Shown in pieces: positions 17,523 to 26,533 of a stretch of 64,000 bases of DNA (position 1 is the first letter of the stretch; the number at the start of each line of letters is the position of its first letter). This stretch comes from Mesobacillus jeotgali (GTDB lineage: Bacteria > Bacillota > Bacilli > Bacillales > Cytobacillaceae). Location of the stretch: positions 930,001-994,000 of the forward strand of contig NZ_FVZC01000008.1 of assembly GCF_900166585.1 (NCBI RefSeq). The letters are read 5' to 3'. The position numbers and the translations under genes are program-made. The notes below the pieces were generated by a model. The model saw only the letters and a list, made by a program, of their open reading frames with translations, was not told where the DNA came from and searched no databases.

Positions 17523-19220
17523 ATGGCAACTACAGATAATACAAATATGATTCAGACTAATTTAAAAGGGAAAGAGATTCTTTCCAACCCATTCTTGAAT
17601 AAAGGAGTAGCTTTTACAAAAAAAGAAAGAGAAGAACTCGGATTGGAGGGTTTATTGCCTCCACATGTACTCACTCTCGAAGAACAGACGAAAAGGGTTT
17701 ATGAACAGTACTCTGCCCGTACGACTAATCTGTTTAAAAATGGCCTTTTATATGATCTATATAACCGGAATGTTGTTCTTTTCTACAGTTTGCTGAGGGA
17801 ACATTTAAGTGAAATGCTGCCGATTATCTACACTCCTACGGTAGGGGAAGCGATTGAGAAATACTCCCATGTATATCGCCGCCCGGGAGGCATGTATTTA
17901 TCGATTGAAGATCCTCAGGGAATCGAAACAGCTTTTGTGAATCTTGGACAGCCCAAGAACGGAATTGACCTGATTGTCGTCACTGATTCTGAGAGTATCC
18001 TGGGCATTGGTGACCAGGGAGTCGGCGGGATCAATATTGCCATTGGTAAATTGGCAGTTTATACAGCGGCTGCAGGAATAGATCCTAGTCGGGTCCTCCC
18101 AGTTGTATTGGATACAGGGACGAACAACCAGGCTTTAATCGAAGATCCTTTTTATATTGGAAACAAGTTTCCGCGTGTCCGAGGGGAACGCTACGACGAG
18201 TTTATTGATTCATTTGTTTCAGCGGCAAAAAAGTTCTTCCCTGATGTACTCATTCACTGGGAGGACCTTGGCAATGTGAATGCCCGTACTATCCTGGAGA
18301 GATATGGTGAAAAAATCCTCACTTTCAATGACGATATACAGGGCACTGGAGCAGTCACGCTTGCAGCGGTTATGTCCGCACTCAGGGTAACCGGTGAATC
18401 TCTGAAGGATCAGAGAATAGTAGTTTTTGGCCCAGGAGCTGCAGGGATTGGCAATGCCGATCAAATAGCTGAGGCAATGATGATGGAAGGGTTGTCGAGG
18501 GAAGAGGCGTACGATCGTTTTTGGGCAGTTGACTACCGGGGGTTGTTAACTGACAATGTAACGGATGTCCTTAAGTTCCAAAAACCATACACACGGAAAA
18601 ATGAAGAAGTGTTGGACTGGGAACGTACTGAAGACGGCATTATTACATTGATGGAAGTGGTTAGAAAAGTAAAGCCTACAATCCTGATTGGTACATCTGG
18701 ACAAGCTGGGGCTTTTTCAGAGGAGATTGTAAAAGAGATGGCGAAGCATACAGAACGTCCTATCATAATGCCGATGTCTAATCCGACTGCATTAGCAGAG
18801 GCAGTACCAGCGGATTTGATTCAATGGACAGAAGGCAGGGTCCTAATTGCAACTGGCAGCCCTTTTGAAAATGTTGAATACAATGGTGTCAGCTATGAAA
18901 TCGGCCAGTCGAATAATGCCTTTGTATTCCCAGGGTTAGGTCTAGGAGCAATCGTGGCCAAAGCGAAAATCATTTCCAGGGGAATGCTGGCCGCGGCTGC
19001 AAATGCTGTTGCCGAGATGTCATATAACCATAGACCCGGTGCACCGCTGCTGCCATCAATCAACAAATTAGGCGAGGTATCAGAATACGTTGCAATCGAA
19101 GTAGCCAGGGCAGCAATCTCAGAAGGCCTTTCAGGAGCAGAAATCAGTGATGTTGAGAAGACTGTTTCAGATGCAATGTGGAAACCGGAGTATAAAGAAG
19201 TAACAAGTGTGGCTATTTAA
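17523..19220 (+). CDS. maeA: NAD-dependent malic enzyme
   Basis: A 565-residue large-type malic enzyme that converts malate and NAD+ to pyruvate, CO2 and NADH. Visible marks: catalytic Tyr in [10 protein letters not shown] (Y103), NAD-site [16 protein letters not shown], metal-binding WEDLGNVNA and FNDDIQGTG, and the Rossmann motif [13 protein letters not shown]. The length matches MaeA/SfcA (550-585). An AGGAAGGA-rich RBS precedes ATG 17523. Placed after dctP it would route imported malate or fumarate-derived malate to pyruvate for gluconeogenic growth. It has its own terminators on both sides, so it is probably a separate transcript. Confidence 0.92.
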   Translation: MATTDNTNMIQTNLKGKEILSNPFLNKGVAFTKKEREELGLEGLLPPHVLTLEEQTKRVYEQYSARTTNLFKNGLLYDLYNRNVVLFYSLLREHLSEMLPIIYTPTVGEAIEKYSHVYRRPGGMYLSIEDPQGIETAFVNLGQPKNGIDLIVVTDSESILGIGDQGVGGINIAIGKLAVYTAAAGIDPSRVLPVVLDTGTNNQALIEDPFYIGNKFPRVRGERYDEFIDSFVSAAKKFFPDVLIHWEDLGNVNARTILERYGEKILTFNDDIQGTGAVTLAAVMSALRVTGESLKDQRIVVFGPGAAGIGNADQIAEAMMMEGLSREEAYDRFWAVDYRGLLTDNVTDVLKFQKPYTRKNEEVLDWERTEDGIITLMEVVRKVKPTILIGTSGQAGAFSEEIVKEMAKHTERPIIMPMSNPTALAEAVPADLIQWTEGRVLIATGSPFENVEYNGVSYEIGQSNNAFVFPGLGLGAIVAKAKIISRGMLAAAANAVAEMSYNHRPGAPLLPSINKLGEVSEYVAIEVARAAISEGLSGAEISDVEKTVSDAMWKPEYKEVTSVAI

Positions 19221-19226
19221 ATGCTT

Positions 19227-19254
19227 AAAAAGGGCTGCTCAGGCAGCCTTTTTC
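19227..19254 (+). terminator. Terminator after maeA
   Basis: AAAAAGGGCTGC/GCAGCCTTTTT hairpin with one bulged G and a TTTTTCT tail. Confidence 0.85.
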
Positions 19255-19344
19255 TATAACTGGAAAACCTGAAAAAAGGGGATTTTCTAATTTTATAGAA
19301 TTGAGTTAATAGTTAGAGTTCACAAGAATTGAGGTGGAAGTTCA

Positions 19345-20418
19345 GTGCTGAAAAATGAATTGACCGAACTTTTGAATATTGAATACCCGATTGTACAGGC
19401 ACCAATGGCAGGAGGCATTACGACTTCACAACTGGTTTCAGGAGTCTCCAATTCAGGAGGATTGGGAATGGTGGGGGCAGGCTATCTGGCGCCGGATGCA
19501 ATGCAGGAACAAATAAGGGAAGTTAAACTTCTGACAACCAAAAATTTCGGGATCAATCTATTTGTGCCGAATGAATTTCAGGTTACACAGGATGAAATTG
19601 ATTCAGCTGAAAAAAAACTGAAACCGATTCGAGAACAGTTGAATTTACACAAAGAACAACAGCTGAAAATCCCAGACTACAGGCAGCATGCAGAAACATT
19701 CAATGATCTGATCAAGATTGTGATTGAAGAGGAAATCCCGGTTTGTTCCTTTACCTTTGGGCTGCCATCAAAGGAAGTTATTAGCGAGCTAAAAGCGAAC
19801 AATATTATCTTATTGGGAACGGCAACGACAGTCAGGGAGGCAATTGAAGCTGAAAACAGCGGTATGGATGCTGTGGTTGTCCAAGGCAGTGAAGCGGGCG
19901 GCCACCGGGGGAACTTTATCAGCCGAGACAAAGATAGCTTAATTGGCCTGATGTCGCTCATCCCCCAGGTTGCTGACAATGTAAGAATCCCTGTGATAGC
20001 AGCAGGCGGCATCATGGATGGCAGGGGATTATTGGCATCCCTTTGCTTAGGTGCAAAAGCTGTCCAAATGGGCACCGCTTTTTTAACGTGCACGGAAAGC
20101 GGAGCCCATCAACTTTATAAACAAGCGATTTTGAGTGCCGGCGAAGATGAAATGGTATTAACCAATGCTTTCTCCGGCAAATGGGCAAGAGGCATAAAAA
20201 ACCGGTTTATAGAAGAGATGCAGGAAGAAGGTGTGTCATTCCCTGAATTCCCAGTCCAAAATGCACTTACCCAACCAATCAGGAAAGCATCATCTGCCCA
20301 AAACAACCCGGAATATATGTCACTATGGTCCGGACAAAGCCCGAGACTTGCCAGAAATCAATCGGTTGAAGAGTTGATTAATAATATTATTCATGACGCA
20401 GAAAGGATTAATAGATAG
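19345..20418 (+). CDS. Nitronate monooxygenase (2-nitropropane dioxygenase family)
   Basis: A 357-residue FMN-dependent TIM-barrel enzyme that oxidises alkyl nitronates such as propionate 3-nitronate. Marks: YPIVQAPMAGGITT at the N-terminus, the central QGSEAGGHRG with the conserved His, PVIAAGGIMDGRG and the phosphate-binding GAKAVQMGTAFL. GTG 19345 follows GAGGTGGA. It is flanked by terminators and appears monocistronic. A role in detoxifying nitronates is the family reading; some homologues act elsewhere. Confidence 0.88.
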   Translation: MLKNELTELLNIEYPIVQAPMAGGITTSQLVSGVSNSGGLGMVGAGYLAPDAMQEQIREVKLLTTKNFGINLFVPNEFQVTQDEIDSAEKKLKPIREQLNLHKEQQLKIPDYRQHAETFNDLIKIVIEEEIPVCSFTFGLPSKEVISELKANNIILLGTATTVREAIEAENSGMDAVVVQGSEAGGHRGNFISRDKDSLIGLMSLIPQVADNVRIPVIAAGGIMDGRGLLASLCLGAKAVQMGTAFLTCTESGAHQLYKQAILSAGEDEMVLTNAFSGKWARGIKNRFIEEMQEEGVSFPEFPVQNALTQPIRKASSAQNNPEYMSLWSGQSPRLARNQSVEELINNIIHDAERINR

Positions 20419-20464
20419 GTTCAACTTGTGCAAAAAGGGTGAATTTATTAATAAGTCTTGACCT

Positions 20465-20493
20465 AGACTGCAGCCTGCCTGCAGTCTTTTTTT
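20465..20493 (+). terminator. Terminator after the nitronate monooxygenase gene
   Basis: AGACTGCAG/CTGCAGTCT stem (20465-20473 with 20479-20487) followed by seven T residues. Confidence 0.9.
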
Positions 20494-20527
20494 GATTGTT
20501 ATGTATTAAAATTCATCAAAGATTAAA

Positions 20528-21026
20528 TATAAAAGAATTCGTATTGAAGGATTAGAATTCTTTCACCATTTCAGCGGGAAACGACCGGCTTATTTTGCCA
20601 TGATGTTTGCTAATCGACTGGAGGGTGAAGTCATCTCCCGGGGACCGGATCATTTTATGACACAAAATGACCGAGGCTATCAGCTGGTTCTAATGAATTG
20701 TAAAACGATAAATCCATACTACTCCATTGAGGAAGCATTTTTGCAAAAGCTGAATAAAGAAATCCTTGTTAAAATCACCGGGCTTGAAGCAGGGGAATAT
20801 CAAATTCGGAAGCATATTTTTGACAAAGATCACGGGGCTTTATATACGAAATGGTGGAATTTAAACAGCAGATATGGAATCGATAGTGAAATAAATCGAT
20901 TACATCAATAGGACAAGCCATCCAGACATTGAACTCTATGATGAAACCATCAAACAAGAATGGTCCTTTTATTCCTATTTAACCATTAATGCAATTCATT
21001 TTTTTGAAATAAGAAAAGCGATTTAA
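20528..21026 (+). pseudogene. Decayed C-terminal fragment of an AraC/GH39 beta-xylosidase-like protein
   Basis: An open but startless frame from about 20528 reads RIEGLEFFHHFSGKRPAYF, then MFANRLEGEVI, and on to HGALYTKWWNLN, stopping at 20911. A +1 shift near 20901 continues YINRTSHPDIELYDETIK and ends with LTINAIHFFEIRKAI at 21024-21026. This resembles the C-terminal GH39-like domain found in some Bacillus AraC-type regulators (pattern SRLxGEVI, NxxHGSAFDxW, terminal hEIhL). The N-terminal regions are gone and no RBS is present. The family call is from memory of the pattern and moderately certain; that it is a broken remnant is clear. Confidence 0.6.
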
Positions 21027-21036
21027 TGCAGAAGGT

Positions 21037-21063
21037 CATTGCCGCGGAGGCAATGGCTTTTTG
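21037..21063 (+). terminator. Terminator after the decayed gene
   Basis: CATTGCC/GGCAATG stem followed by GCTTTTTG; it has survived although the gene in front is broken. Confidence 0.75.
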
Positions 21064-21094
21064 TATTTCAGCTTGGTCTTTTGGGAGTTTGTAT

Positions 21095-21126
21095 TAGGGG
21101 GGTCAAATTTTGACCCCCTATTTTTG
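21095..21126. terminator. Second, T-tailed hairpin before the norB-like gene
   Basis: TAGGGGGGTCAAA pairs with TTTTGACCCCCTA (one extra G) followed by TTTTT. Bases 21127-21351 hold the leader of the efflux gene; no further gene is seen there. Confidence 0.65.
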
Positions 21127-21351
21127 ATGCGCAGAATCCATGGTGAAATATTTAACGATTTATAAAAAGTAATACAACAAATAATGACTCTTTATTTTGT
21201 TGGATCTGGCCTACAATTTTCTTATAGAAGCCAAGATGATTTTCAAATCCAGAAGGAAGGTGAACGCAGAACGAAAACTTACTTAATTGAATTAATTCAA
21301 ATAGGAACAATACTATTAGTTGCCATTCTTGTGAATTAGGAGGTTATATTC

Positions 21352-22773
21352 ATGGAGACAAGTTATAAAGGTACAAATAAAATGATCACAGGCATCGTGT
21401 TTGGTGTTATTACCTTCTGGCTGTTTGCTCAAGCGATTGTCAATGTCGTTCCAGCTGTTCAGCAGGATTTGGGTATATCAATTGGAACGGTGAACATTGC
21501 CATTAGTTTAACGGCATTGTTTTCTGGAATGTTTATCGTTGCCGCTGGGGGTCTTGCCGATAAAATTGGCAGAAAGAAAATTGCGTACATTGGTTTTATT
21601 TTAAGTATTGTCGGTTCTTTTTTCCTTGTTTTAGCTCAAGGGTCAGTAATGCTAATCGCTGGACGTATTATTCAAGGGATTTCAGCTGCATGTATCATGC
21701 CCTCAACGATTGCCTTGATGAAAGCTTACTTTGAAGGAAAAGATCGTCAGCGTGCATTAAGTTTTTGGTCCATTGGTTCATGGGGCGGATCAGGGATTGC
21801 CTCTTTTGCTGGCGGCGCCATTGCAACCTCAATGGGCTGGAGATGGATATTCATTTTTTCTATCATCTTTGCAGTGATTGGAATGTTCCTGCTGAAAGAT
21901 ACTCCAGAAAGTAAACAAGAATCTGAAGGCGATTTTAAATTCGATTACACAGGTTTATCACTTTTTATCATCACGATGATTGCCCTGAATGTCTTTATAA
22001 ATTACGGATCAGATTTAGGATGGGCCAGCCCGCTTACATTTGGCCTTTTGGCAGTGACAATCATTGGTTTCATTTTGTTCATCAAAGTGGAAAGAAGTAA
22101 AGAGGTCGTACTGATTGATTTCGATGTCTTTAAAAATAAGCCTTATACGGGTGCGACAATTTCGAATTTCTTGCTTAACGCCATAGCAGGTACCCTGGTT
22201 GTTGCCAATACGTATGTACAAGTAGGCCGGGGATTTAGTTCCTTCCAGTCCGGTATGCTATCACTTGGTTATCTAGTCGCAGTGCTGGCGATGATTCGTG
22301 TGGGTGAAAAAATTCTCCAGAAGGTTGGTGCAAAATTACCTATGATTTGGGGAGCCTTCATTACAACAGTCGGTGTGGCAATGATGGGACTGACATTTTT
22401 GCCAGACCTTGCTTATACCATCACCGTGTTCATTGGATTTGCCTTATTCGGTCTTGGATTAGGGATCTATGCAACTCCATCAACAGATACTTCTGTATCC
22501 AATGCCCCGGCAGACAAGGTCGGTGAAGCAGCCGGGGTGTATAAGATGGCGAGCTCACTTGGCAGTGCATTCGGCGTTGCTATATCTGCAGCCGTCTACG
22601 GCGCAATCGCAGGAAATGGGAATCTAGAAACAGCAGCTTCCATTGGTATTACCGTAAACGTCATTTTCGGGATACTTTCGATTTTATCAATCATCTTCCT
22701 CGTACCTGGAGATGCTGGTAAGACTGCTCCTGCCAAAGGCTCCCGAACCAGCCAGAAACCAGTGGCAGAGTAA
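21352..22773 (+). CDS. norB: MFS efflux pump, DHA2 (14-helix) family, NorB-like
   Basis: A 473-residue proton-driven drug exporter. Segments such as GVITFWLFAQAIVNVVP, ALFSGMFIVAAGGLADKIG, RIIQGISAACIMP, RQRALSFWSIGSWGGSG and GLGLGIYATPSTDT match my recollection of Staphylococcus NorB/SdrM nearly word for word, so a NorB-type pump is likely (quinolone, biocide or fatty-acid efflux in Staphylococcus). ATG 21352 follows AGGAGG. No regulator gene is adjacent. Substrates in this organism are not known. Confidence 0.85.
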   Translation: METSYKGTNKMITGIVFGVITFWLFAQAIVNVVPAVQQDLGISIGTVNIAISLTALFSGMFIVAAGGLADKIGRKKIAYIGFILSIVGSFFLVLAQGSVMLIAGRIIQGISAACIMPSTIALMKAYFEGKDRQRALSFWSIGSWGGSGIASFAGGAIATSMGWRWIFIFSIIFAVIGMFLLKDTPESKQESEGDFKFDYTGLSLFIITMIALNVFINYGSDLGWASPLTFGLLAVTIIGFILFIKVERSKEVVLIDFDVFKNKPYTGATISNFLLNAIAGTLVVANTYVQVGRGFSSFQSGMLSLGYLVAVLAMIRVGEKILQKVGAKLPMIWGAFITTVGVAMMGLTFLPDLAYTITVFIGFALFGLGLGIYATPSTDTSVSNAPADKVGEAAGVYKMASSLGSAFGVAISAAVYGAIAGNGNLETAASIGITVNVIFGILSILSIIFLVPGDAGKTAPAKGSRTSQKPVAE

Positions 22774-22784
22774 GGCTTATTAAA

Positions 22785-22808
22785 CGCCACATTCAGTGGC
22801 ATTTTTAA
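22785..22808 (+). terminator. Terminator after norB-like gene
   Basis: GCCAC/GTGGC stem with ATTTTTA tail, just after the stop codon. Confidence 0.75.
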
Positions 22809-22845
22809 AAATTAGCCTCTATTAAAGCCCAATGTTGTTTTGCAC

Positions 22846-22979
22846 CTGTTGATTGTAGTGGAAGGCGCGAAGACTCCTGCGGGCGCAGCTGGCCAGGTGA
22901 GACCCCGCAGGAGCAAAGCGGCGAGGAGGCTCAGCGCCAGCCCCGCGGAAAGCGAAGCGCCTGGAACGAAAATCAACAG
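22846..22979. repeat. GC-rich palindromic intergenic repeat (Bacillaceae type)
   Basis: A 134-bp element much richer in G+C than its surroundings. Terminal inverted repeats CTGTTGATT (22846-22854) and AATCAACAG (22971-22979) enclose an inner perfect palindrome CTCCTGCGGG/CCCGCAGGAG and GGCGC/GCGCC arms. The wording (GACTCCTGCGGG, GTGAGACCCCGCAGG, GAGGAGGCTCA, CGCGGAAAGCGAAGCGCCTGG) is that of an interspersed repeat I know from many Bacillaceae genomes. No protein is encoded. It sits between a terminator and the next gene. Confidence 0.75.
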
Positions 22980-23020
22980 TCTTGAACAGAGTCAAAAATT
23001 AAAGAAGGGATGATCGGATC

Positions 23021-24208
23021 ATGAGAAAAAGATTAATGGAAATGCTTGAATCGCGTAAGGGTGAAATCATTGAAATACGCAGGCATCTCCACGAAAATCC
23101 TGAACTTTCTTTTGAAGAAGAAAAAACGGCTCAATATATATTAGATTTTTACAAAGGAAAAGATGTTGAAGTCCAATCGAATGTAGGGAACGGATACGGG
23201 ATTATCGTCACTATAAAAGGTGGGAAACCCGGCAAAAACATTGGGTTGCGAGCAGATTTTGACGCTCTCCCAATCGTCGAGGAAGCGGATGTACCATTTA
23301 AATCGAAAAATGAGGGAATCATGCATGCGTGCGGACATGATGGTCATACGGCCTATTTGATGGTTTTAGCAGATTGCCTTATTCAATTAAAAGAGGAAAT
23401 ACCAGGCACAATTAAAATTATCCACCAGCATGCGGAAGAAGTGCCGCCAGGCGGGGCAAAAAGCATAGTAGATTCAGGCGTACTGGACGATTTAGATAAT
23501 ATCTTTGGCATCCATCTTCTGCCGATGGGTCCAGCAGGTGTTGTCGGATATCACTCTGGATATTCCTTTAACGGCAGGGCATACATGAAATTAAAGATTA
23601 ATGGGAGAGGAGGGCATGGTTCTTCGCCTCATTTGGCGAACGATGCCATCGTCGCTGGTGCCCATTTTGTAACAGCCGTTCAGACAATCATCAGCCGCAG
23701 GTTAAGTCCCTTTGATATTGGGGTGATTACCATTGGGTCATTTGATGGAAAAGGAACTTTTAATGTCATTAAAGACAGTATTGAACTTGAAGGCGATATC
23801 CGATACATGACTGTTGAAACGAAAACTACTATTGAAAAAGAAGTGAAAAGGCTTGTTAAAGGAATCGAAGAAGAATTTGGCGTAAGCTGTGAACTGACTT
23901 ATATAAATGATTATCCGCCATTATATAATGATCCAGCCGTAACAGCACAGGTTGCTGAGATTCTTAAGACTGCAAATGATAAAGATATAAAAGAAGTAAA
24001 GGAATTTCCAGCAATGGCGCCATCCGAAGACTTTGCTTACTATGCTGAAAAATTCCCTTCCTGTTTCTTTTACATCGCTTGTACGCCTAAAGGAGTAGAC
24101 AATCCATATTTCAACCATCATCCGAAATTTGATATCGATGAAGATGCACTTCTTGTTGCAGCCAAAGCTGTAGGACATGTTGTTTGCGGTTATTATGAAT
24201 TAGATTAG
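23021..24208 (+). CDS. M20 family amidohydrolase (aminoacylase/hippurate hydrolase-like)
   Basis: A 395-residue metallo-amidohydrolase. The metal-binding motifs are MHACGHDGHTA and QHAEEVPPGG, the dimerisation-domain GRGGHGSSPHLANDAI, and a C-terminal NHHPKFDIDEDALL. It removes acyl groups from N-acyl amino acids or related amides in the cytoplasm; the specific substrate (e.g. indole acetyl-amino acids, hippurate, N-acetyl-diaminopimelate) cannot be read off. GAAGGGATG-type RBS before ATG 23021. The next gene is a membrane protein in the same direction 63 bp on; co-transcription is likely. Confidence 0.88.
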   Translation: MRKRLMEMLESRKGEIIEIRRHLHENPELSFEEEKTAQYILDFYKGKDVEVQSNVGNGYGIIVTIKGGKPGKNIGLRADFDALPIVEEADVPFKSKNEGIMHACGHDGHTAYLMVLADCLIQLKEEIPGTIKIIHQHAEEVPPGGAKSIVDSGVLDDLDNIFGIHLLPMGPAGVVGYHSGYSFNGRAYMKLKINGRGGHGSSPHLANDAIVAGAHFVTAVQTIISRRLSPFDIGVITIGSFDGKGTFNVIKDSIELEGDIRYMTVETKTTIEKEVKRLVKGIEEEFGVSCELTYINDYPPLYNDPAVTAQVAEILKTANDKDIKEVKEFPAMAPSEDFAYYAEKFPSCFFYIACTPKGVDNPYFNHHPKFDIDEDALLVAAKAVGHVVCGYYELD

Positions 24209-24271
24209 TGTGTGTTGGAAATGTCGTATTTTTTAGCAAAAAGAAAAAATCAGGAATAGGAGTGGGTGCTT

Positions 24272-24895
24272 ATGACGTGGGAGATTCTTAACATCATTGG
24301 CACCCTTGCCTTTGCTATAAGTGGTGCCCTTGTCGCAAGGGAAGAAGATTATGATTTAATAGGAGTATACGTCCTGGGATTCACGACTGCCTTTGGCGGG
24401 GGGATGATTCGTAATCTGTTAATCGGACTGCCAATTGAACATATATGGAAACAGGAGTATTTATTTGAATTTGCCTTTTTGGCTATGACGATCGCGTTTG
24501 GCCTTCCAAATAAATGGATCGATCCTTTTAAAAAATCAGTGGTATTCTTTGATGCTATCGGTTTGGCCGCATTTGCCATTCAAGGGGCAAAGTATGCAGT
24601 GTCCATAGACGCCCCTTTAATAGCGGTCATTATTGCAGCTGTAATGACAGGAACCGGTGGCGGGATGATTCGTGATGTCTTTGCAGGACGGAAGCCAATG
24701 ATTTTCCACTCGGAAATCTATGCTTTATGGGCTGCAATGGCGGGAATCACCATAGGATCAGGATTGGTTGAAGGACCGTATGCCACGCCTCTCCTCTTTA
24801 TCGCCATCGTTCTCTTCCGAATCATCTCAGTCTACTTTAACTGGAATCTGCCACAGAACATCCAAAATAGAAATAGGAGTTTCGATAAATCATAG
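24272..24895 (+). CDS. TRIC (UPF0126) family cation-channel-like membrane protein
   Basis: A 207-residue protein with seven membrane segments in two repeats, each with a GGGMIR motif (FGGGMIRNLLIG and TGGGMIRDVFAG), the hallmark of bacterial TRIC-type channels (YvgT-like in B. subtilis). ATG 24272 is preferred over GTG 24266 because AGGAGTGG (24258-24265) is then spaced six bases. Prokaryotic TRICs conduct K+/Na+; a physiological role here is unknown. Confidence 0.85.
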   Translation: MTWEILNIIGTLAFAISGALVAREEDYDLIGVYVLGFTTAFGGGMIRNLLIGLPIEHIWKQEYLFEFAFLAMTIAFGLPNKWIDPFKKSVVFFDAIGLAAFAIQGAKYAVSIDAPLIAVIIAAVMTGTGGGMIRDVFAGRKPMIFHSEIYALWAAMAGITIGSGLVEGPYATPLLFIAIVLFRIISVYFNWNLPQNIQNRNRSFDKS

Positions 24896-24940
24896 TTTGG
24901 ATTTGAAAATAGTCCTTTCCCATTTGATGTTGGCATTTGG

Positions 24941-24967
24941 AAAGCTCACGAATGTGAGCTTTTTTTA
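24941..24967 (+). terminator. Terminator after the TRIC gene
   Basis: AAAGCTCAC/GTGAGCTTT stem, GAAT loop, seven T residues. Confidence 0.9.
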
Positions 24968-25091
24968 ATAGAATTCGTTCTTGCGCAGGAAAGTTTTTAG
25001 CCAATGCTGTAATGCTTCTAGTCATGCATGAAAGGCATTTAGTTATAGCACAAATCGGAAACAATGCAGATTACTTTATTTCTTCCTGAAT

Positions 25092-26186
25092 CTACTCAGA
25101 AAATTCCTTTACAATTTCATGAAGTTTCTCAGGTCTTAAAAGTGATGATATGGATTCCTCAGTTTGAATGGTTAGGGCAGCACCGGCAAGACCTAATTGG
25201 CAACAGCCGATTAGAGGTTCTTTCATCATCATTCCGTAGATGGCACATGAAGCAAATGCATCATCAGCACCAGTGACATCAATAATCTCAGTTGTATATG
25301 GCGGCAAATGTCCGGATTCTTCAGCAGATGAGTAATACACACCTTGTTTGCCGAGTGTCACAATGATTTGTTTGACGCCACGCTGTCTAATCTTTTCACA
25401 GGCTATCTGGCATTCCTCGATGGAGTCTATCTTCATATTTGATAGTGTTTCGGCTTCTTCCCGGGTCGGAAGCAGCAGTTCTACTCCGTCAAGACTCATA
25501 GGGAGTTTTTGTGCCTTCGTTGAAGAAACTGGGTCAATATATAAAGGAATATTTTCATCCCTGCAACGTTTAATGATATAACTAATACTATCCTCAGGAA
25601 TATTCGTATCCAGAAAAACAGCTTGTGAGGCAGCGATCTGGGACCATTTTTCCTCAAACATTGTTGCTGTTATTTTTTCATAAATAGTCATGTCAGCCAT
25701 TGCCACAATACTTGCACCATCCACATCTATCAAGGTTGTGTAAGTGCCTGTTCGTTCCATTGGCAGAACCCATACTTGACTGATATCGACGCCGACACTT
25801 TTCGTCTCCTTCAATAACCAGTTTCCTTCTTTGTCCTCTCCAACACATGCAATAAGAGATGTGCTGACGCCGAGCCTGCTTAAATTTTCGGCAAAATTGC
25901 GTGCTACGCCACCACATGTTTCGGTAATTCTCACTGGATTTGACGAATATAAACGTACCTTTTGATTCGTCCGTGCTTTCCGGTCAGTGTTTGCCCCTCC
26001 GATGCACACAATTGACGATTCATCTCCAAGGATATAACCTCGCCCTTTGATCTCTCCGCGTCTTGTCAGGTTGGCGATATAATTAGCAACAGCAGGTCGA
26101 GATAACCCTACTTTGCTTGATAATTCCTGCTGTGAAATAAAAGGATTCATTCTTATGTGATGTAATATTTGCTTCTCTTTATCCAT
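25092..26186 (-). CDS. PfkB sugar/nucleoside kinase with N-terminal winged helix (YeiI/PsuK-like)
   Basis: A 364-residue fusion. Residues 1-55 form a winged helix (PFISQQELSSKVGLSRPAVANYIANLTRRGEI); residues 58-360 are a PfkB ribokinase-fold kinase with GGANTDRK, CGGVARNFAENLSRLG and DVTGADDAF. The active-site loop is GADD rather than the usual GAGD; E. coli YeiI, as I recall it, has the same form. It faces away from a second pseudouridine kinase gene plus psuG, so it is either an alternative kinase, a regulator of the psu operon that senses pseudouridine, or both. ATG 26186 is on the complement. Confidence 0.78.
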   Translation of the reverse strand: MDKEKQILHHIRMNPFISQQELSSKVGLSRPAVANYIANLTRRGEIKGRGYILGDESSIVCIGGANTDRKARTNQKVRLYSSNPVRITETCGGVARNFAENLSRLGVSTSLIACVGEDKEGNWLLKETKSVGVDISQVWVLPMERTGTYTTLIDVDGASIVAMADMTIYEKITATMFEEKWSQIAASQAVFLDTNIPEDSISYIIKRCRDENIPLYIDPVSSTKAQKLPMSLDGVELLLPTREEAETLSNMKIDSIEECQIACEKIRQRGVKQIIVTLGKQGVYYSSAEESGHLPPYTTEIIDVTGADDAFASCAIYGMMMKEPLIGCCQLGLAGAALTIQTEESISSLLRPEKLHEIVKEFSE

Positions 26187-26533
26187 GAAACAACCCCGCT
26201 TCCCGATATAATCTCTTTAGACGCTCCAAGCTTATCCGGATTTTTCAAAGTATTGATTAATCAATATGCCGCCAACAACCTTTTTTGCTCTGACAAAAAA
26301 GTCCGAGCAGGTTGCATATTAGGATAGTTGTCTTAATCCTTCCATTATAACTAAAAAACAAACTGCAAAAAAGCCCATGAAAAACGGGGCTGGAAATCAT
26401 GTTTTTACAGAAAAGAGGATAGATTAATAGAATTCTATTCTTTCAAACTCATTGACAAATGAAAAAGAAAGCGTATACTAAACATATGTTTATAAAATAA
26501 ACAAAAGTTTTGAATGTGGGAAGGGGGGATAAC
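26187..26533. promoter_or_regulatory. Divergent control region of the pseudouridine locus
   Basis: It holds a perfect 16-bp palindrome TATTGATTAATCAATA (26251-26266) and a minus-strand intrinsic-terminator-like hairpin (AGCCC/GGGCT with an A-run on the plus strand, 26366-26392). A sigma-A promoter for psuK follows: TTGACA 26452-26457, 16 bp, TATACT 26474-26479. Immediately after it lies the 12-bp palindrome AAACATATGTTT (26480-26491). Either palindrome could bind the winged-helix kinase encoded to the left. No coding frame is seen. Confidence 0.55.
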
